Source: Tessaracoccus sp. SD287 | Lineage (GTDB): Bacteria > Actinomycetota > Actinomycetes > Propionibacteriales > Propionibacteriaceae | NCBI RefSeq assembly: GCF_017355265.1 | Contig: NZ_JADIJQ010000003.1 | Coordinates: 1 to 64,000, forward strand | Direction: 5' to 3' | Length of the DNA stretch: 64,000 nt | Shown: positions 18,157 through 25,898 of the stretch, one piece after another | How positions within the stretch are numbered: the first letter of the stretch is position 1 | Layout of the letters: every line of letters begins with the position of its first letter | Program-made: the position numbers and the translations under genes | Notes under the pieces: generated by a model | Told to the model about the DNA's origin: nothing | Seen by the model: the letters and a program-made list of their open reading frames with translations, nothing else | Databases searched by the model: none

Positions 18157-18726
18157 ATGAATGACGCCCTGTTGATCGTCGACGTGCAGAACGACTTCAC
18201 TGAAGGCGGTGCACTGGGTACCGATGGCGGTGCGGCGGTGGCCGTCGCGGTCACCGAGCACCTTGCCAGCCACAACTATGACCTGGTCGTGGCCAGCCGC
18301 GACTGGCACGACGCCGCGGGCGACAACGGTGGCCACTTCGCCCAGGAACCTGACTACGTCGACACCTGGCCGACGCACTGCGTCGCGGGGTCCAGCGGCG
18401 CCGAGTACCACCCGGCGCTGGACACCAGCGTCGTCGACGTCCACGTGCTCAAGGGACAGGGCGTGCCCGCCTACTCCGCGTTCGAGGGCCGGACGGTCGA
18501 CGGCGACCTGCTGGCTGACATCCTGACTGGACGAGGCATCACGGTCCTGGACGTGGTCGGCATCGCCACTGACCACTGCGTCAGGGCCAGCGCGCTCGAC
18601 GCGCGTAGGCTCGGACTCGAGGTGCGAGTGATCGACTCGTTGACCAGCGCGGTCTCACCCGACAGCCGGGCCACGGCGATCAGCACGATGCGCACGGCGG
18701 GCATCACCGTGTGCGATCGCCCCTGA
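18157..18726 (+). CDS. pncA: nicotinamidase (PncA-like isochorismatase fold)
   Basis: A 189-residue cysteine hydrolase that converts nicotinamide to nicotinate in NAD salvage. The catalytic triad is visible: Asp in LLIVDVQNDF near residue 10, Lys in VHVLKGQG near residue 95, and Cys in IATDHCVRAS near residue 138. Metal-binding ASRDWHDAAGDNGGHF is also present. Length equals the mycobacterial enzyme. A -10 box TAGACT (18145-18150) lies six bases before the ATG, so the mRNA is probably leaderless. The next gene overlaps its end. Confidence 0.92.
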   Translation: MNDALLIVDVQNDFTEGGALGTDGGAAVAVAVTEHLASHNYDLVVASRDWHDAAGDNGGHFAQEPDYVDTWPTHCVAGSSGAEYHPALDTSVVDVHVLKGQGVPAYSAFEGRTVDGDLLADILTGRGITVLDVVGIATDHCVRASALDARRLGLEVRVIDSLTSAVSPDSRATAISTMRTAGITVCDRP

Positions 18727-19112
18727 ACTGGAACCCTGCCGTGCCCACCCGTCCAGCGTTGCCGGTACACATGGTCGAACGCCTCCGGACAACGCTCGAC
18801 ATGCTTCCCGAGACATACGAGGAGGAGGCCTGGACCGGCGTCCGATGGCGGGTGCGGCAGGCCACCATCGTGCACCTGTTCGGCGGGGAGGATCAGCGCT
18901 TCCGGATCGTGTTCCGCGGCGAGGCCGACGAGGTTATCGCGTTTGAGCACATGGGCGAGCCCTACTTCCGGGCCGGCTGGGGCCAGAACGTCATCGGTGT
19001 GGTTCTGGACGATGACACCAACTGGGAGGAGGTCACCGAACTGATGGTGGCGTCCTATTGCCTCGTGGCCCCCGCCAAGTTGTCGGCCCAGGTGAGCGTG
19101 CACGGTTCCTGA
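18711..19112 (+). CDS. YjbR/MmcQ-like small protein
   Basis: A protein of about 120-133 residues resembling the YjbR (MmcQ) fold: MVERLRTTLDMLPETYEEEAW, a central beta region (WRVRQATIVHLFGG, RFRIVFRGEADEVIAF), and FRAGWGQNVIGVVLDDDTNWEEVTELMVASYCLVAPAKL near the end. The fold binds small ligands or DNA in a few cases; no clear function. The first possible start is a GTG that overlaps pncA by 16 bases. A GTG at 18741 and an ATG at 18771 are alternatives, and none has a good ribosome site. Possibly cotranscribed with pncA. Confidence 0.72.
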   Translation: MRSPLNWNPAVPTRPALPVHMVERLRTTLDMLPETYEEEAWTGVRWRVRQATIVHLFGGEDQRFRIVFRGEADEVIAFEHMGEPYFRAGWGQNVIGVVLDDDTNWEEVTELMVASYCLVAPAKLSAQVSVHGS

Positions 19113-19139
19113 CGAACCCGTGGCCGCTGCCAGCGCAAG

Positions 19140-19192
19140 TGGTTGAAAGTTGTACTGCTCCTCATGTCGTGCTTTACTTGAATGGACAACCA
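19140..19192 (+). promoter_or_regulatory. upstream module of doxX copy 2
   Basis: TGGTTGAAAGTTGTACT followed by TGCTTTACTTGAATGGACAA matches the region before the first doxX gene in order and spacing. The two promoters were thus probably duplicated with the genes and kept under selection. Confidence 0.45.
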
Positions 19193-19242
19193 ATGATGTA
19201 GCCCCTGAGCGCATCACCCAGATCCACACACAGGAGCACCAC

Positions 19243-19725
19243 ATGCGCAACACCCTCACCCCCAACCCGACCGTCCAGTCCGCCCTCCTTCTGGTCGGAC
19301 GCGTCGTCCTCGGGTTCATCCTGATCGCCCACGGATGGCAGAAGTTCACCGAGTGGACCCTCGCCGGCACCGGAGAGGCATTCGCAGGCATGGGTGTGCC
19401 GCTGCCCGGGGCGTCCGCCGCGGTGGCCGCCGTCGTCGAGCTGCTCGGTGGTGTGCTGCTGGTTCTCGGCGCGTTCACCCCGATCGTCGGCGTGATCGTC
19501 TTCCTCCAGATGGCCGTCGCGGCCGTCCTGGTCCACCTGACCAATGGCGTGTTCGTCGGCGACAACGGCTGGGAACTCGTCGGCGCCATCGGTGCTGCCG
19601 CCCTGGTGCTCGCCGCGGCGGGCGCCGGCAAGTGGTCGGTGGATGGACTGCTGTCCGCTCGCACGAACGACGGCGCCAACACCTTGGCCTCGGTCGAGGA
19701 CCGTGAGCCGGTCAGCGTTCGCTGA
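19243..19725 (+). CDS. DoxX-family membrane protein, copy 2
   Basis: A 160-residue four-helix membrane protein, a paralogue of the gene at 14157. Shared blocks include IAHGWQKFTEWTLAGTG, GMGVPLPGASA, LGAFTPIVG, NGWELVGAIGA, GAGKWSVDG and the tail EPVSVR. The start MRNTLTPN follows AGGAG; an in-frame extension of 31 codons upstream is through the promoter and is not counted. The function is unknown as for copy 1. It is followed by a strong hairpin. Confidence 0.85.
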   Translation: MRNTLTPNPTVQSALLLVGRVVLGFILIAHGWQKFTEWTLAGTGEAFAGMGVPLPGASAAVAAVVELLGGVLLVLGAFTPIVGVIVFLQMAVAAVLVHLTNGVFVGDNGWELVGAIGAAALVLAAAGAGKWSVDGLLSARTNDGANTLASVEDREPVSVR

Positions 19726-19752
19726 TCACTCGGTACTCAGATTGCCCATGAA

Positions 19753-19782
19753 GTGGGGCTCCAGCGCCTGCTGGGGCCCCAC
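19753..19782. terminator. bidirectional hairpin terminator
   Basis: GTGGGGC-t-CCAGC-gcct-GCTGG-g-GCCCCAC forms a long stem with one symmetric mismatch and a four-base loop, between doxX copy 2 and the convergent GyrI-like gene. CTTCGTCT follows on the plus side. Confidence 0.8.
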
Positions 19783-19807
19783 CTTCGTCTGTGCGAGGCA
19801 CAGCGTG

Positions 19808-20440
19808 TCACTCGGCTGCGGCCGCGTGCTGCACAGGCTGGCGCAGAATCGTCCGCAGCTTGTCAGCCGTGACCTTGCGGGGGTCGCTGAGGTAGATCTC
19901 ATGGTGCTTACCGGTCATCTGCAACCCGTTGCCGGGGATGAACTCCTCGTGCAGCGCGGCCAGCACCGGGGCCTCGTCATCGTAGGAACCGACGTGGAGG
20001 GTCTGCACGCACAGCCCCTCCGACAAGGACTCGAGTCGGACCTCGCCCAACCGGACGGGCGGATCCTTGGCGCCGACCTTCGCCAGGGCCTGCTCGTAGT
20101 GGGACCGGTCGATCCACTCCGGGGCCATGATCATCATGGTCCAGTCCCACTGGGACTTGTCCCGCGACAGGGTGAATGCCTCCATGTCCCGGGCCCACCA
20201 CAGCCCCTCAAGCGGCGGCACGACGTAGTCGCGTCCCAGGTGCTGCTTGCTGGCGAACTTCATGGCGTAGGCGACCGGGTAGAGCGCGTTGACGGCCTCG
20301 CGGTAGTGCGCCGACGTGTTCGGGTCGCCCTGCCCGTCGACCATCAGGTACTGCATCACGGGCACCTCGAGGATGCGGAACTGCCCGCGCTTGGCCTGGT
20401 AGGAGTCGCGGTCCACCTTGGCGTCGAGCTTGTCGGTCAC
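19808..20440 (-). CDS. GyrI-like small-molecule-binding domain protein
   Basis: A 210-residue protein of the stand-alone GyrI-like (SOUL/GyrI fold, COG4832-type) family. Typical segments are YLMVDGQGDPNTSAHYREAVNALYPVAYAMKF, PLEGLWWARDM, WDWTMMIMAPEWI, the repeat-like HVGSYDDEAPVLAALHEEFI and GKHHEIYLSDPRKV. These proteins bind or hydrolyse small organic molecules, and no metabolic role is established. Start GTG at 20440 (VTDKLDAK) is preferred because GGAG lies eight bases upstream; the frame continues 26 codons further without a site. Stands alone. Confidence 0.82.
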   Translation of the reverse strand: MTDKLDAKVDRDSYQAKRGQFRILEVPVMQYLMVDGQGDPNTSAHYREAVNALYPVAYAMKFASKQHLGRDYVVPPLEGLWWARDMEAFTLSRDKSQWDWTMMIMAPEWIDRSHYEQALAKVGAKDPPVRLGEVRLESLSEGLCVQTLHVGSYDDEAPVLAALHEEFIPGNGLQMTGKHHEIYLSDPRKVTADKLRTILRQPVQHAAAAE

Positions 20441-20569
20441 GCAAACACTCCGGTCCAGTCCTGCCGGGCGTCCACCTGCCTGCCCGGGCCATGGGGGCAA
20501 CGCTACGCCCGCGGGCATCGCGTGTCAGGAGGGTTCTGATCGGCCGACCGGCACCTGCCCGCCTCGGTG

Positions 20570-20655
20570 ACGGCTGCCCCTGCCTCGGAACAGGGGCAGC
20601 TGTCGTCTTCCCGGGCAACTGTTCGTTTTCTGGGGCAGTTGTCGTTTCCGGGCGC
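20570..20655. repeat. hairpin family copy 2 with extra tandem half-units
   Basis: A long imperfect palindrome (20570-20603; arms GCTGCCCCTG and CAGGGGCAGC) lies just 3' of the flavoprotein gene that ends at 20674. It is followed toward the right by two further units resembling its arm, GGGCAACTGTTCGTTTTC and GGGGCAGTTGTCGTTTCC, giving three tandem degenerate half-units of about 25 bases. Read with the minus strand the structure can terminate the flavoprotein/folE operon's message. Confidence 0.75.
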
Positions 20656-20673
20656 ACGCACCGATCGACGAGG

Positions 20674-21879
20674 TCACCCGGTCGGCAGTTCGGCCACCGG
20701 CCCACCGACCAGGCGTCGTACCTCCTCAATGGCATCCCAGTCATTGGCATGCATGCCCGCCAGCACCCGGTCCCCCTTCGTCCAGTACGCGGTGAACACC
20801 CGGCCCGCGAGGTCACCCCGGATGCGGACCTGGTCATAGCCGTCGCGTCCCACGTGACCGACGTACTCCATGCCCAGGTCGTACTGGTCGGTGAAGAAGT
20901 ACGGCTGGCGTTGGTAGGCCGTGGTGTCGCCGAGCATGGTCCGGGCGGCGTGTCGGCCCTGCTCGATGGCGTTGTCCCAGTGTTCGACGCGCAGCCGTCC
21001 TAGCAGCGGATGGTCGTGGTTGGCGACGTCACCGGCGGCGTGGACATGGGCGTCACTGGTGCGCAGCTGGGCATCGACCAGCACCCCGTTGTCGCACGCC
21101 AGCCCGGCGGCGGCGGCCAGGTCGGAGTTCGGCTCGGCGCCGATGCCCACCAGCAGCACGTCGGCGCTCACCGTGGTGCCGTCGGAGAGCCGGACGGTCG
21201 TCTGCCCGCCCTGGTGCGTGACCTGCTCGAGGGTGGTGCTGGTGCGCAGGTCGACGCCGTGCTGACGGTGCAGGTCGGCGAAGACCTGCGCAACCTCGTC
21301 GCCCAGCACCCGCGCCAACGGCATCGGTGCGGCTTCGACGACCGTCACCGTCCCACCCGCGGCCCGGGCGGCGGCCGCCACCTCCAGACCGATCCAGCCG
21401 GCGCCGACGATGAACAGCCGCTGGCTGAGCCGGGCCTTGAGGGCCAGGGCGTCCTCGAGGGTGCGCAGGTAGATGACCTCAGCACCTGACTGGTCGGCCA
21501 TGGCGAAGCGGCGGGGTCGTGATCCGGTGGCGAGCAGCAACCGGTCGTAGCCGACGGTGCGGTTGCCCACCCTGAGGGTGCGCGCCGTCGTGTCCAGGTC
21601 GGCGGCTGGCTGACCGGTGAGCAGTTCGATGTCGTGCTCGGCGTACCAGTCGAGGGGGTGCAGGTAGGCGGAGTCCGGGGTGGCGGCGCCGAGCTGGATC
21701 TGCTTGGACAGCGGCGGACGCTCGTAGGGCGGCTGTGCCTCGTCGCCGATCAGGACGAGTGCGCCGGTGTACCCGCTTGCGCGCAGTGCCTCGGCGGCAT
21801 TGGCCCCGGCCAGGGACGCACCGACGATGGCGATACGGGTGACGTCGTCCGGGGTGCGGTGCTGTTGTGGCGTGGTCAT
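20674..21879 (-). CDS. FAD-dependent pyridine nucleotide-disulphide-type oxidoreductase (ferredoxin-reductase-like)
   Basis: A 401-residue flavoprotein. FAD motif IAIVGASLAGANAAEALRASGYTGALVLIGDE is near residue 16, the characteristic PYERPPLSKQ of the rubredoxin/putidaredoxin reductase group follows, the NAD motif RLFIVGAGWIGLEVAAAARAAGGTVTVVE lies near residue 153, and ADVLLVGIGAEPNS and HAAGDVANHDH complete the FAD site. A C-terminal reductase dimer domain (about 310-401) is present. It probably passes electrons from NAD(P)H to a small iron-sulphur partner, not encoded nearby. Its ATG overlaps the folE stop by 4 bases, so it is the second gene of a folE operon, an unusual pairing. Confidence 0.9.
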   Translation of the reverse strand: MTTPQQHRTPDDVTRIAIVGASLAGANAAEALRASGYTGALVLIGDEAQPPYERPPLSKQIQLGAATPDSAYLHPLDWYAEHDIELLTGQPAADLDTTARTLRVGNRTVGYDRLLLATGSRPRRFAMADQSGAEVIYLRTLEDALALKARLSQRLFIVGAGWIGLEVAAAARAAGGTVTVVEAAPMPLARVLGDEVAQVFADLHRQHGVDLRTSTTLEQVTHQGGQTTVRLSDGTTVSADVLLVGIGAEPNSDLAAAAGLACDNGVLVDAQLRTSDAHVHAAGDVANHDHPLLGRLRVEHWDNAIEQGRHAARTMLGDTTAYQRQPYFFTDQYDLGMEYVGHVGRDGYDQVRIRGDLAGRVFTAYWTKGDRVLAGMHANDWDAIEEVRRLVGGPVAELPTG

Positions 21880-22493
21880 CGTGTGCTCCTGGTCAGGGCG
21901 AGGAACTCGGCGCGGCTGCGGGCGTCATCGCGCATGCGGCCGAACATTGCCGAGGTGGAGGTGAGGGCGTGGGGGGTGCGGGCGCCGCGCAGGCTCATGC
22001 AGCTGTGCCTGGCCTCGATGACCACGCCGACGCCATGTGGTGCCAGGGCGGTCTGCAGGTGGTCGGCGATGCGCTTGGTCAGGCGCTCCTGGGTTTGCGG
22101 TCGGCGGGCATGCAACTCGACCATGCGGGCGAACTTCGACAACCCCAGGATGCGCTCGCTGGGCAGGTAGCCGATGTGGGCCACGCCCACGAACGGCAAC
22201 AGGTGGTGCTCGCACAGCGACTGCACCGTGATGTCGGTGACCATCACCATCTCGTCGTAACCCTCGTCATTGGGAAAGGTGGTCAACTCGAAGCTCGGGC
22301 CACTGGTCATCTCGATCAGTGCCTGCGACATCCGGCGGGGGGTGTCGACCAGGCTCTCATCGGTGAGGTCCATGCCCAGGGCCCGCATCAGGTCGGTCGC
22401 GGCCCGCTCGGCCGCGACCGGATCGACGTGGGGTCGGCTCGGGGCGACCAGGGGACGGAAACGGTGCGCCGTGTCACGGATCGTGGTGCTCAT
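21876..22493 (-). CDS. folE: GTP cyclohydrolase I FolE
   Basis: A 205-residue enzyme converting GTP to dihydroneopterin triphosphate, the entry step to folate (and other pterins). Zinc ligands are seen in QSLCEHHLLPFVG (Cys, His) and ARHSCMSLRG (Cys), with LGLSKFARMVELHARRPQTQERLT and the C-terminal FGRMRDDARSRAEFL. Start ATG at 22493 or the ATG two codons before it. A possible -10 box TAAGAA lies about 25 bases upstream on the minus strand. The other folate genes are not here and this copy is paired with a flavoprotein, so it may be a second, specialised FolE; that is inference only. Confidence 0.94.
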   Translation of the reverse strand: MSTTIRDTAHRFRPLVAPSRPHVDPVAAERAATDLMRALGMDLTDESLVDTPRRMSQALIEMTSGPSFELTTFPNDEGYDEMVMVTDITVQSLCEHHLLPFVGVAHIGYLPSERILGLSKFARMVELHARRPQTQERLTKRIADHLQTALAPHGVGVVIEARHSCMSLRGARTPHALTSTSAMFGRMRDDARSRAEFLALTRSTR

Positions 22494-22676
22494 ACCCATT
22501 GGTGTCGCCCGGCACGAGGTTCTTACCGCGACCGTGCCGAGTGTGTTGAAAAGGGCCTCGAAAGCAGGGCGGCGGGGTAAGAGGGCCGCTCGCGCAGGAC
22601 ACCAAGGGTCATGGGAACAGCGTTGGCCGCCACCACGTGTCGCCCGAGTACTGTCCACCGCGCCGACTGGGGTGCG

Positions 22677-23333
22677 ATGATGACGCTCGTGCAGCCGCCG
22701 AGCCCTGACGCGTCCACCCGGACGCCCGATGAGTCGTGGATCGAGGACCTCACCGACCCCGGGCCGGGCGGGCAGGCGGCGGTCCAGAACCTGCACGCGC
22801 TGCTGGTCCGGGCAGCGCGACACCAGGTCTACCGGCTGCGCGACCAACTGCCGGGCGCCGGCACACGGGAGCTGGAGGACCTGGCCCAGCAGGCCGCCGA
22901 CGACGCCCTGGTCTCGGTGCTCGGCAAGCTGGACACCTTCCAGGGACGCAGCCGGTTCACCACCTGGGTGTACAAGTTCGGTGTGCTGCACGCCGGCGTG
23001 GCGGTGCGACGTCAGGCCTGGCGTCATCGTGAGGTGCCGTTGCCGGAGACCCTGACGGTGGTGGCGACAGCGGCGACACCCGGCGCTGAGGCGGAGGCGC
23101 GTGACCTGTCCCGCGCCCTGTCCTCGGCCATCGCCGAGGACTTGACCCCGCACCAGCGACAGGTGACCTTGGCGCTGCTGGTCGAGGAGGTCCCCATCGA
23201 CGTGCTGGCCGACCGTCTGGGGACCACCCGCAACGCCCTGTACAAGACCCTGCACGATGCCCGGCGGCGGCTGCGCACCTCGCTGGCCGACCGCGGCTTC
23301 CTCGATCACCTTCCTCGCCGGAGCACACCATGA
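22677..23333 (+). CDS. ECF-type RNA polymerase sigma factor
   Basis: A 218-residue extracytoplasmic-function sigma factor. Region 2 is seen in ELEDLAQQAADDALVSVLGKLDTFQGRSRFTTWVYKFGVLHA (near 70-110; a DLxQ core-binding and SRFTTWVY -10 recognition pattern), and region 4 in LTPHQRQVTLALLVEEVPIDVLADRLGTTRNALYKTLHDARRRLR (near 165-208). Two adjacent ATG codons start it. It is coupled through a 4-base overlap to a small zinc anti-sigma gene and is divergent from folE. The stimulus is unknown; the zinc partner suggests redox or thiol stress. Confidence 0.9.
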   Translation: MMTLVQPPSPDASTRTPDESWIEDLTDPGPGGQAAVQNLHALLVRAARHQVYRLRDQLPGAGTRELEDLAQQAADDALVSVLGKLDTFQGRSRFTTWVYKFGVLHAGVAVRRQAWRHREVPLPETLTVVATAATPGAEAEARDLSRALSSAIAEDLTPHQRQVTLALLVEEVPIDVLADRLGTTRNALYKTLHDARRRLRTSLADRGFLDHLPRRSTP

Positions 23334-23551
23334 CCGCCCATCCCCATCTGAGTGCCGAGGTCGCGGCGAGCCTGCTGGCGAACACCGCGCCCTACCTGTC
23401 GTGCGACGAGTGCTTCGAGCGCATCGACGAGTACGCCGAACGGGTCGTGGGCGACCCCGGCTACCGGGACGTCGCCATGCAGGTGCACCTGGCGGCCTGT
23501 GGAGTGTGCGCGGAGGAGGCCGAGACGCTGATGGAGTTGCTGCGCACATAG
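23330..23551 (+). CDS. small zinc anti-sigma factor
   Basis: A 73-residue protein whose HLAACGVC segment is the His-X3-Cys-X2-Cys motif of zinc anti-sigma (ZAS) domains, preceded by an extra Cys-X2-Cys (SCDECFERIDEY) that may provide the fourth ligand. No membrane segment, so it is a soluble anti-sigma. It overlaps the sigma gene by 4 bases (ATGA), which keeps the pair in balance. It probably releases the sigma factor when the cysteines are oxidised or the zinc is lost, as in RsrA-type systems. Confidence 0.85.
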   Translation: MTAHPHLSAEVAASLLANTAPYLSCDECFERIDEYAERVVGDPGYRDVAMQVHLAACGVCAEEAETLMELLRT

Positions 23552-23560
23552 GCTTTCGGC

Positions 23561-24259
23561 ATGGACGACAGACTCAAGCTCCTCGCACACCGCTCCGAAC
23601 CCGGTGTGCACGTAACAGTCACTGAGGACGACGGAGCGAGCGTGTCGCTGAGTTGGGGCCAGGGCACCTCACTGGTGGCAAAGCAGGTGCTCGAGTGGCT
23701 TGAGGTGTGGGTCCATGGGATCAAGGTGGGGGGCATGTGGGTGTCCGCCGCAGAGGTTGAACTGTTCCTTGAGTGCCTGTCGTCCCAGCCGGCCGTGCGA
23801 TCGCGAAGACGTTTCTCCACGGCTCTGACACTGCGGGACGGTTATCCTCTTGGCAGCCGCCTCGCACTGAGAGGACGGTTGCCGGAGGCAACGTTCCCGC
23901 CCTTTCCGGGTCAGAGGGAACCGGTGACGTGGTTCGTGCTGTTTGAGGACGGACTCCTGGTCGCACGCGAGTGGGCCCGGGAGGCCGTCTGGCTGGCTTC
24001 AGACCCTCAGGCTCCTCACGGCGAGCCGCGCGCTTTCAGCAGCGACAGGCGACTCCTCACAATGCACGACCACCCAGATGGGTACGACGGAATTTCTGCA
24101 GTGAGTTTCATCACAGATCAAGAACTCGATGCGTTCGTCCGGGCCGCCCGGAAACAGCCCCCGGGTGCCAAGCAGATGACTGTCGACGAGATGTTGGCTT
24201 GGCATTCGACCCACAGTGCGAATGCCCCGTGGGAAATCACAAGTGGGCCGTCGTTGTGA
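23561..24259 (+). CDS. hypothetical protein, 232 residues
   Basis: No family is recognised. The sequence is acidic-aromatic, with many tryptophans and a beta-strand-like N-terminus (GVHVTVTEDDGASVSLSWGQGTSLVAKQVLEWLEVWV), a middle WFVLFEDGLLVAREWAREAVWLA, and FITDQELDAFVRAARKQPPG near the end. No signal peptide or membrane segment. A TAGGCT box (23549-23554) six bases before the ATG points to a leaderless message that starts inside the 10-base gap after the anti-sigma gene. Its third-position GC seems lower than neighbours, as for the next gene, which hints at recent acquisition. Confidence 0.75.
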   Translation: MDDRLKLLAHRSEPGVHVTVTEDDGASVSLSWGQGTSLVAKQVLEWLEVWVHGIKVGGMWVSAAEVELFLECLSSQPAVRSRRRFSTALTLRDGYPLGSRLALRGRLPEATFPPFPGQREPVTWFVLFEDGLLVAREWAREAVWLASDPQAPHGEPRAFSSDRRLLTMHDHPDGYDGISAVSFITDQELDAFVRAARKQPPGAKQMTVDEMLAWHSTHSANAPWEITSGPSL

Positions 24260-24402
24260 AGAGTTGCCCAACGACGACACCCCGCTCACTGCCTGCACGA
24301 GTCGGCGGCTCAATCCACACCCCAGATGCTGCGAGGAATTCCCCCAAGATAACGTGATGACGGTAGAGGTCAGCGCTGATCTCGCACAAAGGGGGAATCG
24401 TC

Positions 24403-25140
24403 ATGTCACCACAAGCTCCCGCAGGTTGGTATACCCAACCCGACGGCAGTCGGCAGTTTTGGAACGGAAGTCATTGGGTCAGTCCCGTGAACGCCGCTGC
24501 AGGTCAAGATCCAACCCCCCAACCGCGAGCCTCCAGCAAGCCCAAGCGGCCATGGTTCAAGAAGAAGCGGATCTTGATCCCGGGCGTGGCACTTATTGCC
24601 ATCGCTGCCATGAACTTGAACGACAAGGATTCCGTGGACACGGCAGTTCCCGCGCCGAGCACAGTCATCACGGCCCCCTCGACCACGGCGTCAGCGGCAG
24701 CGCAACCGTCCAACAAGACCACAAGCCAGGCGGTGGCCACGACCGCGCCTCCAGCCACCAGCGCGGTGCCGCCTGCGAGCCAGGCACCACGCACCACTCA
24801 AGTTCCAGCAACCACCCAGGCACCGCCAGCCACCAAAGCCCCAGCGGCCGTGTCCGTGTCGCAGGAGCAGGCTATGAAGAAGGCGCTCGACTACCTGGAA
24901 CTTACGGGCTTCTCAGCCTCTGGCCTGCAAGAGCAGTTGGAGTTCGAAGGTTTCCCTGCCGCCGATGCCGCTTATGCCGTCAAGCATATTGACGTGGACT
25001 GGATGGAGCAGGCTGCGCGCAAGGCGAAAGAGTACTTGGACCTTACCTCCTTTTCGCGACAGGGTTTGATCGATCAGTTGATCTTTGAGGGCTTCAGCAG
25101 CAAGCAGGCGGCGCACGGCGCGGATTCTGTGGGTCTTTGA
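24403..25140 (+). CDS. DUF2510 membrane-anchored protein with two C-terminal Ltp repeats
   Basis: A 245-residue surface protein. Residues 6-30 form a DUF2510 motif (PAGWYTQPDGSRQFWNGSHW). A basic stretch (KPKRPWFKKKR) and one hydrophobic helix (ILIPGVALIAIAAM, about 57-70) follow, then a Thr/Ala/Pro-rich spacer of about 80 residues. Two tandem 'host cell surface-exposed lipoprotein' (Ltp) repeats end it: ALDYLELTGFSASGLQEQLEFEGFPAADAAYAV and a closely similar KEYLDLTSFSRQGLIDQLIFEGFSSKQAA. Ltp domains in phage TP-J34 block superinfection by interfering with DNA entry; in bacteria their role is open. AAAGGGGGA precedes the ATG. Layout implies the repeats sit outside the membrane. Confidence 0.85.
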   Translation: MSPQAPAGWYTQPDGSRQFWNGSHWVSPVNAAAGQDPTPQPRASSKPKRPWFKKKRILIPGVALIAIAAMNLNDKDSVDTAVPAPSTVITAPSTTASAAAQPSNKTTSQAVATTAPPATSAVPPASQAPRTTQVPATTQAPPATKAPAAVSVSQEQAMKKALDYLELTGFSASGLQEQLEFEGFPAADAAYAVKHIDVDWMEQAARKAKEYLDLTSFSRQGLIDQLIFEGFSSKQAAHGADSVGL

Positions 25141-25148
25141 CGAAAGAC

Positions 25149-25898
25149 TCACCAGGGCATCAGTTCGCCGAACAGCTTGGTCATCATCCGGTGCCACCAG
25201 TGCCAGTCGTGGGAGACGTCGTGACCCCAGTACTCGAACTGGTGGTCCACCCCGCGCCGGGTCAAGACTTCATCCATCCACCGGGTGGAGGCGAGCAGTT
25301 CCTCCTCCCAGGCGCCCTGGCCGACGGCGGCGACGATGCGTCCCTGCCGGTACTGGTCCAACCAGGGATGGTCGTCGGGCATGGCGTCGACGAACCAGGC
25401 CGGGGAGTTGTCGTGGGCGCGTCCCCCGCGGTTGTCCCCGACGAAATGGCTGCCCTCGAACAGTCCCGACAGCACCACCATGGTGCTGAACAGGTCGGGG
25501 CGCCGGAAGAAGCTGATGGCGGCATGGAACCCGCCCATGGAGTTTCCGGTGACCCAGAGCTTGGGCCGGTCAGTCCGCGACCACCACTGCGCCCGCGGCG
25601 CCATCTCCTCGACGACGTAGCGGTGGAACTGCTCCTGCAGCTCCATCCGGGCCGCGAGGTCGCCGCCGACATCCGACCAGGAGTGCTCGTCGACCGAGTC
25701 GAGGCAGAACAGTTGCAGCCGTCCGGCGTCCAGCCAGGGACGTAGCACCTCGACCATGCCATGGTCCTGGTAGTCGAAGAACCGTCCGTTCTGCGTGGGA
25801 AAAACCAGGCAGGGCTGCCCACCATGGCCAAAAACCTTGAACTCCATGTCCCGGCCCAGGGCATGGCTGAACTCGCGGTGGTACGAACCGTGGGTCAC
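25149..25898 (-). CDS. putative esterase (alpha/beta hydrolase) paired with ATP-grasp enzyme
   Basis: A 249-residue hydrolase of the esterase-D/antigen-85-like superfamily. Nucleophile motif VTGNSMGGFHA near residue 118, aspartate and histidine candidates in the C-terminal half (WGHDVSHDWHWW). No signal peptide. The N-terminus LGRDMEFKVFGHGGQPCLVFPTQNGRFFDYQDHGMVE is shared by small esterases that travel with ATP-grasp ligases. It starts with GTG that overlaps the ligase stop (GTGA), so the pair is strictly coupled. A role in hydrolysing or transferring an acyl or peptidyl product of the ligase is likely, product unknown. Confidence 0.82.
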   Translation of the reverse strand: MTHGSYHREFSHALGRDMEFKVFGHGGQPCLVFPTQNGRFFDYQDHGMVEVLRPWLDAGRLQLFCLDSVDEHSWSDVGGDLAARMELQEQFHRYVVEEMAPRAQWWSRTDRPKLWVTGNSMGGFHAAISFFRRPDLFSTMVVLSGLFEGSHFVGDNRGGRAHDNSPAWFVDAMPDDHPWLDQYRQGRIVAAVGQGAWEEELLASTRWMDEVLTRRGVDHQFEYWGHDVSHDWHWWHRMMTKLFGELMPW

